DNA of 64,000 nt from Patescibacteria group bacterium (GCA_023380695.1 JAMCRT010000030.1:5470-69469); one strand, 5' to 3'; counted from the stretch's first letter, positions 51,369-61,383 are shown. Notes: a model not told the origin generated them from the sequence alone. Numbers and translations are program-made.

Positions 51369-52946
51369 ATGATAAAAAGATTTATATATTTTGTTTATTT
51401 AAAACTTCAGTTAAAGTTTCTAAAATTTAAAGTTTTGAAAAAAAGACTTGGGGCATATAAAGAGGATGCAGTATCTTTAATCGAGAGTAATTCCCACTCA
51501 GATTTAAGAGCTAAAAGCTCTATAAGTATAAAAAATATGTTCTATATTCTTATTGTATTTTTTGCTCTAACTACAGGGGTTGTTTTTGCAAGCTCAGGGA
51601 GTTCAAATTTAAATCAATGTGCTCCAGTTAACGGGTCAGGATTGTCTGTTTGGAATTCTTGTGGTTTTACCCCGTCAATTTTTCAATCAATGTCAATTTC
51701 AATACTTGGAAACTATACTCAATATCAAAATTTACTAGGTTGTGGAAGTAATCAAAAGTGTGTTAATTCATTTCATTACACAGGAGGATATGGGGCACTA
51801 GGAGATACAACAGCACTTATGGGGTATATGTATACAGAGCATCCTGCATCAGGTGTTGGGTATTTTGCATACCTAGGACAAAAAGCAGGCTTTATAAACA
51901 ATACCTATGCTGCGGGTACTTCTCAGGTTACTTCAGAGCCTGTATATGGATTTTCTTTTCTTTCCCCAATAGAACATCTTTGGGCATTTTCTAGAGATAT
52001 AGCATACTTACTTCTAGTTATAGTTATTATTGCAACAGGTCTTCTTATTATTATTGGGGGGAAAGTAGGGCAGTCTCAAATTCCAATAACGTTTATGAGT
52101 GCACTTCCAAATATTGTTGCAGCAGTAATATTGATAGAATTTAGTTATGCACTAGGGGGTTTTATGATAGATATAATGAATATTTTACTAGTACTTATTT
52201 TTAATATATTTAGCTCGGGACTTCAGCATCTTGGGAACACAGGTTTTCCTTCTGCATTTAGTAGTAATTCATATATTTTTCATGTATTTGGAAGCTTACC
52301 TGGCGCCATTAGTGGTGGATTACAGTCAGCAAGATTAAATAAACTTGTTACGAGTGGAGGCTTGTTAGGGGGACTGTTAAACTCATTAGGTAATCTTGCT
52401 TCGAACAAGACATTTTCTGGGATTATAGCTTTTTTAATAGCTATAATCCTATTATTTACAGCCTTAAAAATATTTATTTTACTTATGAAATCTTACTTGC
52501 AACTGTTATTCTTGCCGATAGCTGCACCTTTTATGTTTCTTTTTGGGGCATTTCCAGGACAGGGAAAAATGATAGGTAAGTTTTTTATGGGTATGGCTAA
52601 AGCAGTTTTAACATTTGTTATTGTATATGTTGTGTTTCTTTTAATTTACTATTTACAACATGGAAACAATGGAAGTCCTTTGTCATTTGGAAATGGAGCA
52701 AATGTACCTTTGTTAGGATTTTCATATTTTACAAGTAATGGAGGAACAGAGGTGGTTTCTGTATTTATCTCTATTGCTTTGTTTGTCTGGATTCCAAAGA
52801 TTGTAGCTGATATGACAAAGGCATTTGGATATGATCTTGGTGCATATGGTACAGAACTTAAAAAGGGATTTTCAGACCCATACTCAAGGCTTACTAATTG
52901 GTATAAAAGAGGGAGAGGTTCTCTGTCTTCCAGAGGTAATGCCTGA
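51369..52946 (+). CDS. TrbL/VirB6-like polytopic membrane protein of a type IV secretion-like system
   Basis: 525 residues. A basic 50-residue cytosolic start is followed by a membrane segment (about 55-75) and an extracellular loop with several Cys (NQCAPVNGSG, WNSCGFTPS, GCGSNQKCVNSF). About six further helices lie from about 215 to 500, including LLLVIVIIATGLLIIIGGKV and ALKIFILLMKSYLQLLFLPI (the amphipathic segment usual in VirB6/TrbL). In CPR genomes proteins of this shape lie beside PrgI-VirB4 genes and are thought to form the inner-membrane channel. It opens the large secretion and cell-wall gene block on this strand. Confidence 0.65.
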   Translation: MIKRFIYFVYLKLQLKFLKFKVLKKRLGAYKEDAVSLIESNSHSDLRAKSSISIKNMFYILIVFFALTTGVVFASSGSSNLNQCAPVNGSGLSVWNSCGFTPSIFQSMSISILGNYTQYQNLLGCGSNQKCVNSFHYTGGYGALGDTTALMGYMYTEHPASGVGYFAYLGQKAGFINNTYAAGTSQVTSEPVYGFSFLSPIEHLWAFSRDIAYLLLVIVIIATGLLIIIGGKVGQSQIPITFMSALPNIVAAVILIEFSYALGGFMIDIMNILLVLIFNIFSSGLQHLGNTGFPSAFSSNSYIFHVFGSLPGAISGGLQSARLNKLVTSGGLLGGLLNSLGNLASNKTFSGIIAFLIAIILLFTALKIFILLMKSYLQLLFLPIAAPFMFLFGAFPGQGKMIGKFFMGMAKAVLTFVIVYVVFLLIYYLQHGNNGSPLSFGNGANVPLLGFSYFTSNGGTEVVSVFISIALFVWIPKIVADMTKAFGYDLGAYGTELKKGFSDPYSRLTNWYKRGRGSLSSRGNA

Positions 52947-52960
52947 TTGTATATTTTATT

Positions 52961-53617
52961 ATGAATCTTAGAGCATATTATTATCAAAAATATGGAAATG
53001 AATTTGATGTATTTGCCCATTTTATAAATACAAATGGACTAGAAAGTGACTTTTTGGAGCTGTTTGAAGTATCAAGAGATTATTTGAAAGATAGCCTAGA
53101 TTTTGTTTTGTATGATTATTTTTTTTCAGCAATAGATTTTTTTTATTCAAATAGTTCTGATATAAAATATGATTTTCTTTTCTTTAAAAAAATAATAGAT
53201 GAGAAGTTTATTGAGTTTTGTATGTCAGATGAAGGGAAAGAGATAATTGATGAGACACATCTATATTTTGGAGGGAAGAGTATAGATATATTCGATGTTA
53301 TTTATAATAGTAGAGAACATTTTGAAAATTCCGATTATCCTTCTGTTGTTACAAATCTAGAATATTTCAAATTTCTAGATAAATATTCAGATATAAAATA
53401 TATAAAGGAGGTAAAAATTCTATCAATGCTTAGAACATTTATTGACAATGGGGGTTTTGGTGGAGAATTTTTCTCTCCATTTAGCAAAGATATGCAAAAA
53501 TATACAGACATTATTATAAATGGAGATTTTAGAGAAATGGATCAAAGAGTTTTCAGAAGTAATATTGAAGAATTTAGAGGAATTTTAGAAATAGAAGATA
53601 TAGGGGTATATGAATAA
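52961..53617 (+). CDS. Uncharacterised acidic protein in the secretion block
   Basis: 218 residues, rich in Asp, Glu and Phe, with no membrane segment. Sample segments are YYYQKYGNEFDVFAHFINTN and FIDNGGFGGEFFSPFSKDMQ. No family recognised. Its stop overlaps the ATG of the giant gene by 1 bp (TAATGG), so it is translated with the channel genes and may be a cytosolic partner. Confidence 0.6.
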   Translation: MNLRAYYYQKYGNEFDVFAHFINTNGLESDFLELFEVSRDYLKDSLDFVLYDYFFSAIDFFYSNSSDIKYDFLFFKKIIDEKFIEFCMSDEGKEIIDETHLYFGGKSIDIFDVIYNSREHFENSDYPSVVTNLEYFKFLDKYSDIKYIKEVKILSMLRTFIDNGGFGGEFFSPFSKDMQKYTDIIINGDFREMDQRVFRSNIEEFRGILEIEDIGVYE

Positions 53618-56343
53618 TGGATATAAATACTGCGGTTAGCACATATTGTGACCAATACTATACAAAAGAAGCTCTTTTTAGACTTTTGCGTACTAATAAA
53701 ATAGATCCTGGTAATATAACAATTTCTGATGACGAGTTAAATATACTAGTCTCTACAGATCAATATGCAAGATTTGTTACACTGCAAATTGCAGAAAATC
53801 TTAAAGCAAGATTTACTGCAAATAAAAGTACTGTATATAGACAGAGATATCTTAACAATGAGGCAGATTTGCTTTCTAAGGCTATAGCCCCATTTATTGC
53901 ATCAAGCTATATTCCAGATGAAAGAAGGGAAGGTAGAGTAACTGGCATTAACGGCGTACATACAAATCTTAGGGCAAGAGGAAAGATGCTGGAGACTGCA
54001 ATTGACTATTGCCTTACAGTGTATCATGAACATGGGTATATGCCTCAATTAGATCAAACTTTGAAGCCTGTAGGAGCTATTCTTCCATCTGGATTTTCTA
54101 GAACCGGGAGTATTGATATAAGAGGGGGGAACGTTGACTCTGTTTCTTTACAAGATTTGCATTCTGTAATAAAGGAAGTCGCATGGAATGCTGGAATAAG
54201 GGCTGGAGTAAAAAGTCTTACAAAAAAACAAAAAATAGCAAGATTACAGTCTAAGTATGGAATATCTTCTGATGAGGCAGAAAGAATTTATGAAAAATTT
54301 TTGGAAGAGTTTAGTTATATAAATATACTTCAAAAAGATAATGGGAAAAGTTATGAGAGACCTTTACTTGAAAGACACGGAATCTACCCAAGACTATATC
54401 TTTGGCAATATATATTAAATGATACTAGGGCAAAAAGAAAGGGGTCTCTGTTAGATATTCCACATACATGGAGAATGGCAGCAAAAATAGGGTTTACTTC
54501 TGCTATATCCTCTGGTCGTTGGGGAAATGTGAGAGACGCAAGTGCATATAGAGACACAATTTTTGGAAAGATTTTCGAACACAAAAAAATTGAATATATG
54601 GGAGCTGTGATGAGTTTTGTTGCCAAAGAAGAGGAAAGAACTCTTCCACTAGTTGTAAGTAGAGAGCGTAAAAGAGCTCTTAAAGGAAGAAGGTTGTGGG
54701 GTGCTGATAAAACTAACCCATATTTATATTCCGACTATATTGACTCTCAAGTTTTCATTAAAGCAAATAGTAAAAAGATTTCTGATAGATTAGAAGAAAC
54801 GGTGTCTGAGAGAAATTCTGTATTAAAATGGTTTCAGAAAACAAAAAATGCAAAAGCAATAAAGGCATATAAAAAGCCTCCTAGTAAGAAAAGTAAAAAA
54901 AGAAGAGGATTAAATTTTTTAGATTTAATTTTGGCTGTTCCTGCATTAGTTATAGATGCAATAACTTTTCTTGCTACAGATGCTGCTTTAGCTGGAGTAA
55001 GTGTTTTAGGCAAATTAGGAATTGTTAGTGAAGATAGTTTTTTAAGAACTATTTTTTCAGGAAATATGGAAGGAGGATTGTGGGATAAAATTCTTCTTTC
55101 ATGGGATGGAATGAAATTTACATTTTCTGGGCTTAAATTTGTATTAAAAGATTCAATTGTGGGGGCAATACCTGGGGCTATAGTGGCAGTTCTTTCAGGG
55201 AGTCCATTGCTTGGTGGAATTGTATCTTTTACAATGTTTGCTCCAAAATTCTTTGGAGACTTTACACAAATGTTTGCAATGTCAGGGCCTGCAGGTGATA
55301 TAGTTACAAAAATTGTAGAGGATTTTGGAGAAAAAAGTCTTTCAGGTGGAGAGATTTTGGTAAAATCACTTGGTTCTGGGGTATATATTGGGGCCCCTTT
55401 ATTTATACTGTCTGCACTTTTTGGCCTTCCTATAGGAACTGCAGCTCTTATTACTGTGGGGGTTGTTGGGGTAAGGGCAGCAGATCTTGCTATCTTTGAG
55501 AAAGTTTTAAGTCCAAGATTTATCGACGCAGGTGCCATAGATGCATCTACCGCTCAGGAGGTTTTATTTAAATCAAAATATCTTCTTAATTTTGGTACTC
55601 CTAGTCTTGGACTAGTAATTGCAGGTGCCGTGACAGGGAATATACCTTTATTAATTTTAGGTGGTGCAGGGTTTACAACATCTGCAGTTTCAGATTTCTT
55701 TAGAAATTCTTTGTTTGACAGTATGTCTATTAAAAGTGGGACAGATTTAGTTTCTTCTATACATGGAGTTACAACATTTACGTTGGGTCCAGCAATAATA
55801 GGTGGAGCCATAGGCGGTCCAGTGGGAGCAGTAATAGGAGGAGCTATAGGAGGGGTTACTGGTATTAGCTTTACTCTATTAAAGCATACGGTTTCAGATA
55901 TAGCTATAGATCCAAGAATGCGGGTATTTGCAGAAGATGAGAGCAAAATGATAGAGGCTCAAAGAAAACTTATTTCATTTAATAGAAATTCTTTTACTAC
56001 TGATGCCGAGAGAGGTATTTTAAGAAACTTTGATCCACGAACAGGAGTAGACGGGAATATTGACAGTTTATTGAGAAGTAAAGGATATGATTTTAAAATA
56101 CAGGATTTGAGAGATTGGGGATTAAATGATGCTGATATTGAAAGGTTGTTTAGAGGTAGGGCTACTTTCTCAGGGACAGTTATAGGGGTGAAAAATTTTA
56201 ACTTTGAACTGAAATCATTAAAGGAGAATGTAGAAGCAGTAAGGGGAGAATTTTTAAGGGATTTTGTTAATGAAGATAAACTTGCAACGGATTTGGGAAA
56301 GGGAACTTCAGCTACAGCTCCCATATATTCAATTTTTTTGTAA
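53617..56343 (+). CDS. Giant glycine-rich membrane protein, N-terminal 908 residues (gene interrupted)
   Basis: Residues about 1-430 are soluble and basic, with EAERIYEKFLEEFSYINILQ and VVSRERKRALKGRRLWGADK. From about 433 comes a series of Gly/Ala-rich hydrophobic helices (LILAVPALVIDAITFLATDA, VGAIPGAIVAVLSGSPLLGG, GPAIIGGAIGGPVGAVIGGA), then a soluble region from 765. The frame stops at TAA 56341-56343. That stop lies at the end of a 28-bp segment that is the exact inverse of 54581-54608; its last residues (APIYSIFL) are an artefact of that segment. Downstream the same frame is open to 58056. No family known to me; its location suggests a secretion-machine component. Confidence 0.65.
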   Translation: MDINTAVSTYCDQYYTKEALFRLLRTNKIDPGNITISDDELNILVSTDQYARFVTLQIAENLKARFTANKSTVYRQRYLNNEADLLSKAIAPFIASSYIPDERREGRVTGINGVHTNLRARGKMLETAIDYCLTVYHEHGYMPQLDQTLKPVGAILPSGFSRTGSIDIRGGNVDSVSLQDLHSVIKEVAWNAGIRAGVKSLTKKQKIARLQSKYGISSDEAERIYEKFLEEFSYINILQKDNGKSYERPLLERHGIYPRLYLWQYILNDTRAKRKGSLLDIPHTWRMAAKIGFTSAISSGRWGNVRDASAYRDTIFGKIFEHKKIEYMGAVMSFVAKEEERTLPLVVSRERKRALKGRRLWGADKTNPYLYSDYIDSQVFIKANSKKISDRLEETVSERNSVLKWFQKTKNAKAIKAYKKPPSKKSKKRRGLNFLDLILAVPALVIDAITFLATDAALAGVSVLGKLGIVSEDSFLRTIFSGNMEGGLWDKILLSWDGMKFTFSGLKFVLKDSIVGAIPGAIVAVLSGSPLLGGIVSFTMFAPKFFGDFTQMFAMSGPAGDIVTKIVEDFGEKSLSGGEILVKSLGSGVYIGAPLFILSALFGLPIGTAALITVGVVGVRAADLAIFEKVLSPRFIDAGAIDASTAQEVLFKSKYLLNFGTPSLGLVIAGAVTGNIPLLILGGAGFTTSAVSDFFRNSLFDSMSIKSGTDLVSSIHGVTTFTLGPAIIGGAIGGPVGAVIGGAIGGVTGISFTLLKHTVSDIAIDPRMRVFAEDESKMIEAQRKLISFNRNSFTTDAERGILRNFDPRTGVDGNIDSLLRSKGYDFKIQDLRDWGLNDADIERLFRGRATFSGTVIGVKNFNFELKSLKENVEAVRGEFLRDFVNEDKLATDLGKGTSATAPIYSIFL
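54581..54608 (+). repeat. Left arm of a perfect 28-bp inverted repeat
   Basis: Matches the reverse complement of 56314-56341 over all 28 bases. It begins ACAAAAAAATTG and ends GGGAGCTGT and encodes KKIEYMGAV within the 908-residue frame, where it reads as natural coding sequence. Confidence 0.85.
56314..56341 (-). repeat. Right arm of the 28-bp inverted repeat, creating a stop codon
   Basis: Exact inverse copy of 54581-54608, about 1.7 kb away. Its final base is the T of the TAA that ends the 908-residue frame. The flanking bases on both sides are unrelated, so the match ends sharply. Confidence 0.85.
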
Positions 56344-58056
56344 AGAGAAATTCCAGGATACAGAGACTTAAAGTTGGGTGATGCAGGAAATGTAAACGAA
56401 CTAAGGAATATAGATTTATCAAAATATTTTGAAGGGTCTAAGTTTGAATTGAATTTAAAATTTTTAGAGCATCTAACTTTAAGTGATATTGCCAGTGAAG
56501 AGGGATTAGTCGCAAAATTAGCGGATTTGAGGAATGTGGATCCAGGGAGATTAGTTGATATACAAAACTTTTTTACAGAGAGAGGGCTAGAGGGCGGAAT
56601 AGATTTCACTAACAATGCTAGGATTGCAAGAGCTCTTGGCAATGTAAATATAGCAGAGCTTTCAAAGGAAGGGATTTTGAATGATTTAGTAATAAAGTCT
56701 GGAGATTTAACGGGTAGCATAGAGGAGCTAACAGGGTTTGATATAAGGGCTGCAGGTCTTAGTGCAAAAGTTTTGCAAGGAGCTCCTTGGTCAATATCAA
56801 AAATTCCTGCATTAATGAGATCTGATATAAAGCTTCCTATACCTGGAATGACACACGCAACATTTGCAGATATATCTCCAGCTATGAACTCAGGATTTAT
56901 TGCTGGAATTGGGTTAAGTCTTGTTGGTGTATCTCCCGTGATTGCGGTGGCTACAGGTGTGGGAGTTATGGGTGCAAGACTGGTTCTTTCTAGTATTTAT
57001 AGGAGTCCAGAGACTAGTTTGCCGATAGGTGCTATTGGAGAAGGAGGCAAAGCATTACTAGAGGCTTTTTCTCACAGTATTAACGTAGGAATGGTTACTT
57101 TTGTAGTTGCAGATCTTTTACTTCATAGTATTCCTGTTGCTGGAATGGTAGCCGCTGGTGTAACTGCAGGATATACAGCATTAAGATTTATATTGAAAGG
57201 TAAAGGTTGGTTTAAAGATGGGGGCGGAATTATTAAGGGTATAGGGGCTGCAAAGGCGGACTTTCTTGGAAAATTAGGTGTTCCAGATTGGGCAATTAAA
57301 ATTTTTTCATTAAAAGGTGCATTTGATGTTGGTATGGTAATACAGCTTGATGACTCTTTGATGAATCCTGCCAAATTTATATCTACACTTGGAACATTCA
57401 CACTTCCTGCCATTATAAGTTCATGGGGTACGTTAATTTTTGGGTTTGCAGGAGCATACGGTTTAGCGGCGCTTATACTTGGAGCAGGATTCGGGCTTGC
57501 AACGGCCGGTTTGGGGTTAGGGATACTGGTGGTAGGATATGGAATAGATTGGTTAGTAAAAGGTATTACAGGATTTGATATTGGTCATTGGATTTTAGGT
57601 TGGATAAAAACAGGAATATCTGATGTGTTTTCATGGTTTGGAAATCATGCTATGGCTCCAATCTCTTGGGGTTTTGATATCCTAATTACTATGATGCTTT
57701 TAATCTTTAGGACAGATTTTGATATAGATGAGTTTGTGCGTACAATTGTAACTACCGTTGTTATTGTTGCTATATTTATGAATATTTTTGGAGGGGGTGC
57801 TGCTTCAGGAGGTACAAATAGCAATACTTCAAATATTGCAACAAACAATCATACAAAGTCTGGAACTGTTGGGTTTCTAGTGTCCCCATATTCTGGAAAA
57901 ATTGTAAATATAGAACAAAATAGCAAGATTTTGGCAGATACTGTATATATAAAGAATTCAGAAGGAGAAGTAAGTGTTCATAATATATATAACCCATATT
58001 TGTATATTGGTGAACATATAACTAAAGGTTCATTTATTGGGAATACTGTAAAATGA
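56344..58056 (+). CDS. Giant glycine-rich membrane protein, C-terminal part (same frame, downstream of the stop)
   Basis: Open in the same frame as the 908-codon piece, beginning REIPGYRDLKLGDAG. The only early start-like codon is TTG at 56374, giving 560 residues, with no Shine-Dalgarno site. This fits a continuation of one gene better than a separate one. Residues about 175-480 again carry Gly/Ala-rich helices (SGFIAGIGLSLVGVSPVIAV, YGLAALILGAGFGLATAGLG). The last 70 residues (VSPYSGKIVNIEQNSKILAD, then SVHNIYNPYLYIGEHITKGS, FIGN) look like a degenerate M23/LytM or hairpin-type beta domain. It overlaps the next gene by 4 bp. Confidence 0.65.
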   Translation, partial: REIPGYRDLKLGDAGNVNELRNIDLSKYFEGSKFELNLKFLEHLTLSDIASEEGLVAKLADLRNVDPGRLVDIQNFFTERGLEGGIDFTNNARIARALGNVNIAELSKEGILNDLVIKSGDLTGSIEELTGFDIRAAGLSAKVLQGAPWSISKIPALMRSDIKLPIPGMTHATFADISPAMNSGFIAGIGLSLVGVSPVIAVATGVGVMGARLVLSSIYRSPETSLPIGAIGEGGKALLEAFSHSINVGMVTFVVADLLLHSIPVAGMVAAGVTAGYTALRFILKGKGWFKDGGGIIKGIGAAKADFLGKLGVPDWAIKIFSLKGAFDVGMVIQLDDSLMNPAKFISTLGTFTLPAIISSWGTLIFGFAGAYGLAALILGAGFGLATAGLGLGILVVGYGIDWLVKGITGFDIGHWILGWIKTGISDVFSWFGNHAMAPISWGFDILITMMLLIFRTDFDIDEFVRTIVTTVVIVAIFMNIFGGGAASGGTNSNTSNIATNNHTKSGTVGFLVSPYSGKIVNIEQNSKILADTVYIKNSEGEVSVHNIYNPYLYIGEHITKGSFIGNTVK

Positions 58057-58925
58057 AAGTAATAAAAATTGTTATACCAATAATTGTATTTATAGCATTA
58101 ATATATTTATATGTTTTGAGTATGAATTCTCATAGTAATCTACATATAAAGATAAAAAGTAAAAAGTCTCATATCAATAGTTCCAGAAATATTCCTAAAG
58201 TCTCTTTTCAGTCAAATAAATTCAGATTTTTAAAAAATAATTTCAAGTTTGGGTTTAATCCTCAAAATAACAGTTATTATGTAAATAAAGTAAATTTAAA
58301 TCCATATTCTGTTGCTATAAATTTAGGTTTTTCAAAAGCTCCAACAACTATAAATGGTAGTAATAGTTTGGTGTGGACAAATAGTAAGGGACATTTAGTT
58401 TATTCAAATAATACATACTTTGAAATTTTAAATAAAGGATCTTCTTCTAATATTCAAAATTATAAATCTCAACTGATAAAAAAAGTGTTTAATATGGGAA
58501 ATATCTCTTCTGTGGATTCTGAGAATATTGTAGGTAATACATATGTATATAAAATATATCCTACTATAGATAGTCAATATATATATACCAACAATTTTCA
58601 CAGATTTTATGAAAGTATAATTCTTTATTCAAATAAATCATTAAAAAGTTTTTCTATATTACCCATAGATTTGAAAACACAAAAAGGATATTTGAATAAA
58701 ATTACTTTAAGCTATATTAATATGAATAACTATCCTTTATATATAGGGAATTTAAATAGTGGAACTATTTCAGGAATAAATATAGGTAAGGTTAGAAATA
58801 TCTTTTATTATGATCTTTCATCAAATAATATAATTCCTGCATATATGATTTATGGAAATGTTGTTATAATAAATAATGGAGATATGAGATATGAGAGTTT
58901 TATACCAAAAATTAAGTACAATTAG
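58053..58925 (+). CDS. Membrane-anchored extracellular protein of unknown function
   Basis: 290 residues. One N-terminal helix (about 5-25) acts as anchor or signal, followed by a basic segment and a beta-rich outer domain with many Asn, Ser and Tyr residues (SVAINLGFSKAPTTINGSNS, NTYVYKIYPTIDSQYIYTNN). No Cys and no motif that I recognise. It overlaps the giant gene by 4 bp and the next gene by 35 bp, so it belongs to the same translation-coupled block and may sit in the envelope-spanning part of the machine. Confidence 0.6.
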   Translation: MKVIKIVIPIIVFIALIYLYVLSMNSHSNLHIKIKSKKSHINSSRNIPKVSFQSNKFRFLKNNFKFGFNPQNNSYYVNKVNLNPYSVAINLGFSKAPTTINGSNSLVWTNSKGHLVYSNNTYFEILNKGSSSNIQNYKSQLIKKVFNMGNISSVDSENIVGNTYVYKIYPTIDSQYIYTNNFHRFYESIILYSNKSLKSFSILPIDLKTQKGYLNKITLSYINMNNYPLYIGNLNSGTISGINIGKVRNIFYYDLSSNNIIPAYMIYGNVVIINNGDMRYESFIPKIKYN

Positions 58926-61338
58926 TCTCATTTTAGGCACAATATTTTGCATTATGCTTTTTGTTAATGTATCAAATGTACATGCTGCATCATGTGCTAG
59001 TTATACGGGGAATGCTCCACAACATATGGCAGTATCTTGTAACGGTAATCTGTTAACAGGGAAAATAGTTCTTAATAATATTGCAAAGAATAAATTGTCT
59101 GCCTCAGGAATTGGAACTGTAAATGTTAGTATTCCAAATATTCCTTTATTTAAATATTTTGACTCTGTTTCTTCTTTAGGTGTTAAAAGTAATCCTACCA
59201 ATTTTGGTATTCCATATCAAACATATGGATATTTAATGGAGAAATTAAACTATAATCCAAATATTAACTATAATGTCTCTTCTAATCTAAATGGTGTAGG
59301 GGCATTAAATATTCCATATTCTTGTGGTGCCAGTAATGGGGTTACATGTTCTGTTATGTCTATAAATGGAAATGGTAATTATGGATATTTTAGTGTTCCG
59401 TATATTGGAAAAGCCGCAGACTTGTTTACGCTGGGAAATATATTTTCATTAAGTTCTCCCTATAAAATAAATACAATCTCACTGCCCAATAACTCTATTA
59501 TAACGAGCACTCCAAATTCTTTAATAGGAAAATGTTCAGGGAGTTCTAATGGTTGTGTGAGTGGAAAGAAACCTTTAGACTATAAATTAACAACAGGATA
59601 TGGGAATCCTTATACTCTTCAAGGAGCAACAATTAATAAACAAATATCAATTTTAGGTACGATTGGCACATTTTTTAGCAATTTATGGGGTAGCGTAACT
59701 TCTGTTTTGACTGGATTAGCTTCTGCTATTGGCCTTGGGTCTAACCCCCCTCCGCCTCCTTTAACAAAGAATTTTCCATTAAGCTCAAGCAGTGGGTTTT
59801 GTCCTCAGTATATATCTCAACTAAATAATACTGCGCCTATTTCTAATACTGGCCAAAATGCATGTACACAAGGATCTCCTGCATTTCAAGTACAGGCATC
59901 ATTTTCCTGTGTACCACAATATAATACATATATAAAAGATCAAAAAATTATGAATACTGACCAACAAAGTGTAAATCAAGAGACAGTAGTTGTGAATGGT
60001 TTAGTAAATCGAGTAAATACATTAACTCAATATATGAATTCTCCCAATACTAGTTTTCAGTCTGCGCTTGGTACTGGACTGGAATTAAATTCTTTGCAAA
60101 CTCAATTATCTGCAGCCGAGAATACATTGAATACGGATAATAGTGCTTTGTCTGTTGCAATTGCAAATTTAAATATTGCTAATACAAATTTGCATAATTG
60201 TCTTTCAACCCTACAGACATATGAGACTAGTGGTGCACCATTTTCTTTCCAATCAGATCTTTATTTACAAGGAATAAATAGAATTTTAGCAGACTTTTGG
60301 TATATGGAGGCTATAATGAATGGAGGCCCTCCTATTGGACATACTAACACTCATTCTTGGAAAAATGATGTAAATTCAAAAACATTTTTTCTCAAGAAAA
60401 ATATTAATAGAACAAATCTATATAAAGGAATAGGAATCTCAGTTCCAGTTAATATAACAATTAAAACTTACAGCGCTGAAAATGCTGCTAGTATTACCAC
60501 TGGGGCTACTAGTGCTACATACTATTTCCCATGGCTAGGAGATGCTATACAAATTGCTCAAAATCTTGCAACACATCATTTTCAGCCATATTACGCAAAT
60601 AATACAACATCTTCCTCTCCAACTTACCCTACCTTAGCTCCTGGTGAATATTATATTAAAGATCCATCAAAGCATCCAGACCCTTTATTGTTATACCTTA
60701 TTTGCACAGGATCTTTATCTCCAAATGATCCGGTGGTAAGGAATGCTTTAGGTTCATATAGTGTTTCAAAATTCTTTTCATCTGGGGCATGTAATGGTTC
60801 TCCTTCTGTAAGTACTACATCAGTACCTGCAGGAGGAACACCTACTAGCAATGGATCATACAATAATCCTTTAAGAAAAATATCTAAACTGAACCCTGAA
60901 AGAATTGATCAAGGAGTTGATTATTCTGGGACAGGGCCAATATATGCCTTAGGTCCAGGAACAATAGTATATGTACATGCACCAAGTAACAGTGGTTGGG
61001 GACCAAACAATATCTTTATAAACGAAAAATTGTCTGCAGGATCTGCAAAGGGACAATATGTATATGTGGCTGAATGTATAAATCCTACAGTATCTGTTGG
61101 GCAATCGGTAACATCTTCTACAGTTATAGGATATATGACAAATTGTGGTTCAGGCATTGAAACTGGTTGGGCAACAGGTCCCAATGATCTAGCTGCAGCA
61201 CATAGTGTTTTTAACGGAAGTAATTCTACAGCTTTTGGTCTAAATTATAGTGAATTATTAGCTTCACTTGGGGCACCTCCGGGAAACCTTAATCTCCCTT
61301 TATTAGGGACTCTTCCGTCTAATTGGCCCAATTGGTAA
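58891..61338 (+). CDS. Large secreted protein with M23-type peptidase-like C-terminal domain
   Basis: 815 residues. A signal peptide or anchor occupies about 8-30 (ISLILGTIFCIMLFVNVSNV, then HAASC). A Pro-rich spot (NPPPPPL) lies near 290, and about 345-430 is a coiled coil (NSLQTQLSAAENTLNTDNSA). Residues about 660-780 resemble an M23-like domain: NPERIDQGVDYSGTGPIYAL, GPGTIVYVHA, YVYVAECINPTVSVGQSVTS, and GSGIETGWATGPN. The RIDQGVDYxGxGPIxALGxG pattern is known from phage and actinobacterial wall proteins; the classical HxH zinc pair is not evident, so activity is doubtful. It probably binds or remodels peptidoglycan at the secretion site. Confidence 0.65.
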   Translation: MRVLYQKLSTISLILGTIFCIMLFVNVSNVHAASCASYTGNAPQHMAVSCNGNLLTGKIVLNNIAKNKLSASGIGTVNVSIPNIPLFKYFDSVSSLGVKSNPTNFGIPYQTYGYLMEKLNYNPNINYNVSSNLNGVGALNIPYSCGASNGVTCSVMSINGNGNYGYFSVPYIGKAADLFTLGNIFSLSSPYKINTISLPNNSIITSTPNSLIGKCSGSSNGCVSGKKPLDYKLTTGYGNPYTLQGATINKQISILGTIGTFFSNLWGSVTSVLTGLASAIGLGSNPPPPPLTKNFPLSSSSGFCPQYISQLNNTAPISNTGQNACTQGSPAFQVQASFSCVPQYNTYIKDQKIMNTDQQSVNQETVVVNGLVNRVNTLTQYMNSPNTSFQSALGTGLELNSLQTQLSAAENTLNTDNSALSVAIANLNIANTNLHNCLSTLQTYETSGAPFSFQSDLYLQGINRILADFWYMEAIMNGGPPIGHTNTHSWKNDVNSKTFFLKKNINRTNLYKGIGISVPVNITIKTYSAENAASITTGATSATYYFPWLGDAIQIAQNLATHHFQPYYANNTTSSSPTYPTLAPGEYYIKDPSKHPDPLLLYLICTGSLSPNDPVVRNALGSYSVSKFFSSGACNGSPSVSTTSVPAGGTPTSNGSYNNPLRKISKLNPERIDQGVDYSGTGPIYALGPGTIVYVHAPSNSGWGPNNIFINEKLSAGSAKGQYVYVAECINPTVSVGQSVTSSTVIGYMTNCGSGIETGWATGPNDLAAAHSVFNGSNSTAFGLNYSELLASLGAPPGNLNLPLLGTLPSNWPNW

Positions 61339-61383
61339 CAATATGTTCTTGCAAAAGAATTTTAATATATATAGTATATTTAT

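Noticed and set aside
54834..55538. Long minus-strand frame (234 codons) inside the giant gene
   Set aside because: It is the mirror of Gly/Ala-rich coding sequence, Pro/Ser/Ile-rich without domain sense; so are the frames at 55554-55946 and 55959-56720.
54581..56341. An invertible promoter or gene switch bounded by the 28-bp inverted repeat
   Set aside because: Not rejected outright, but not listed as a system: inverting the segment would put antisense sequence into the frame, and no recombinase gene is nearby. A template switch or assembly join fits better.
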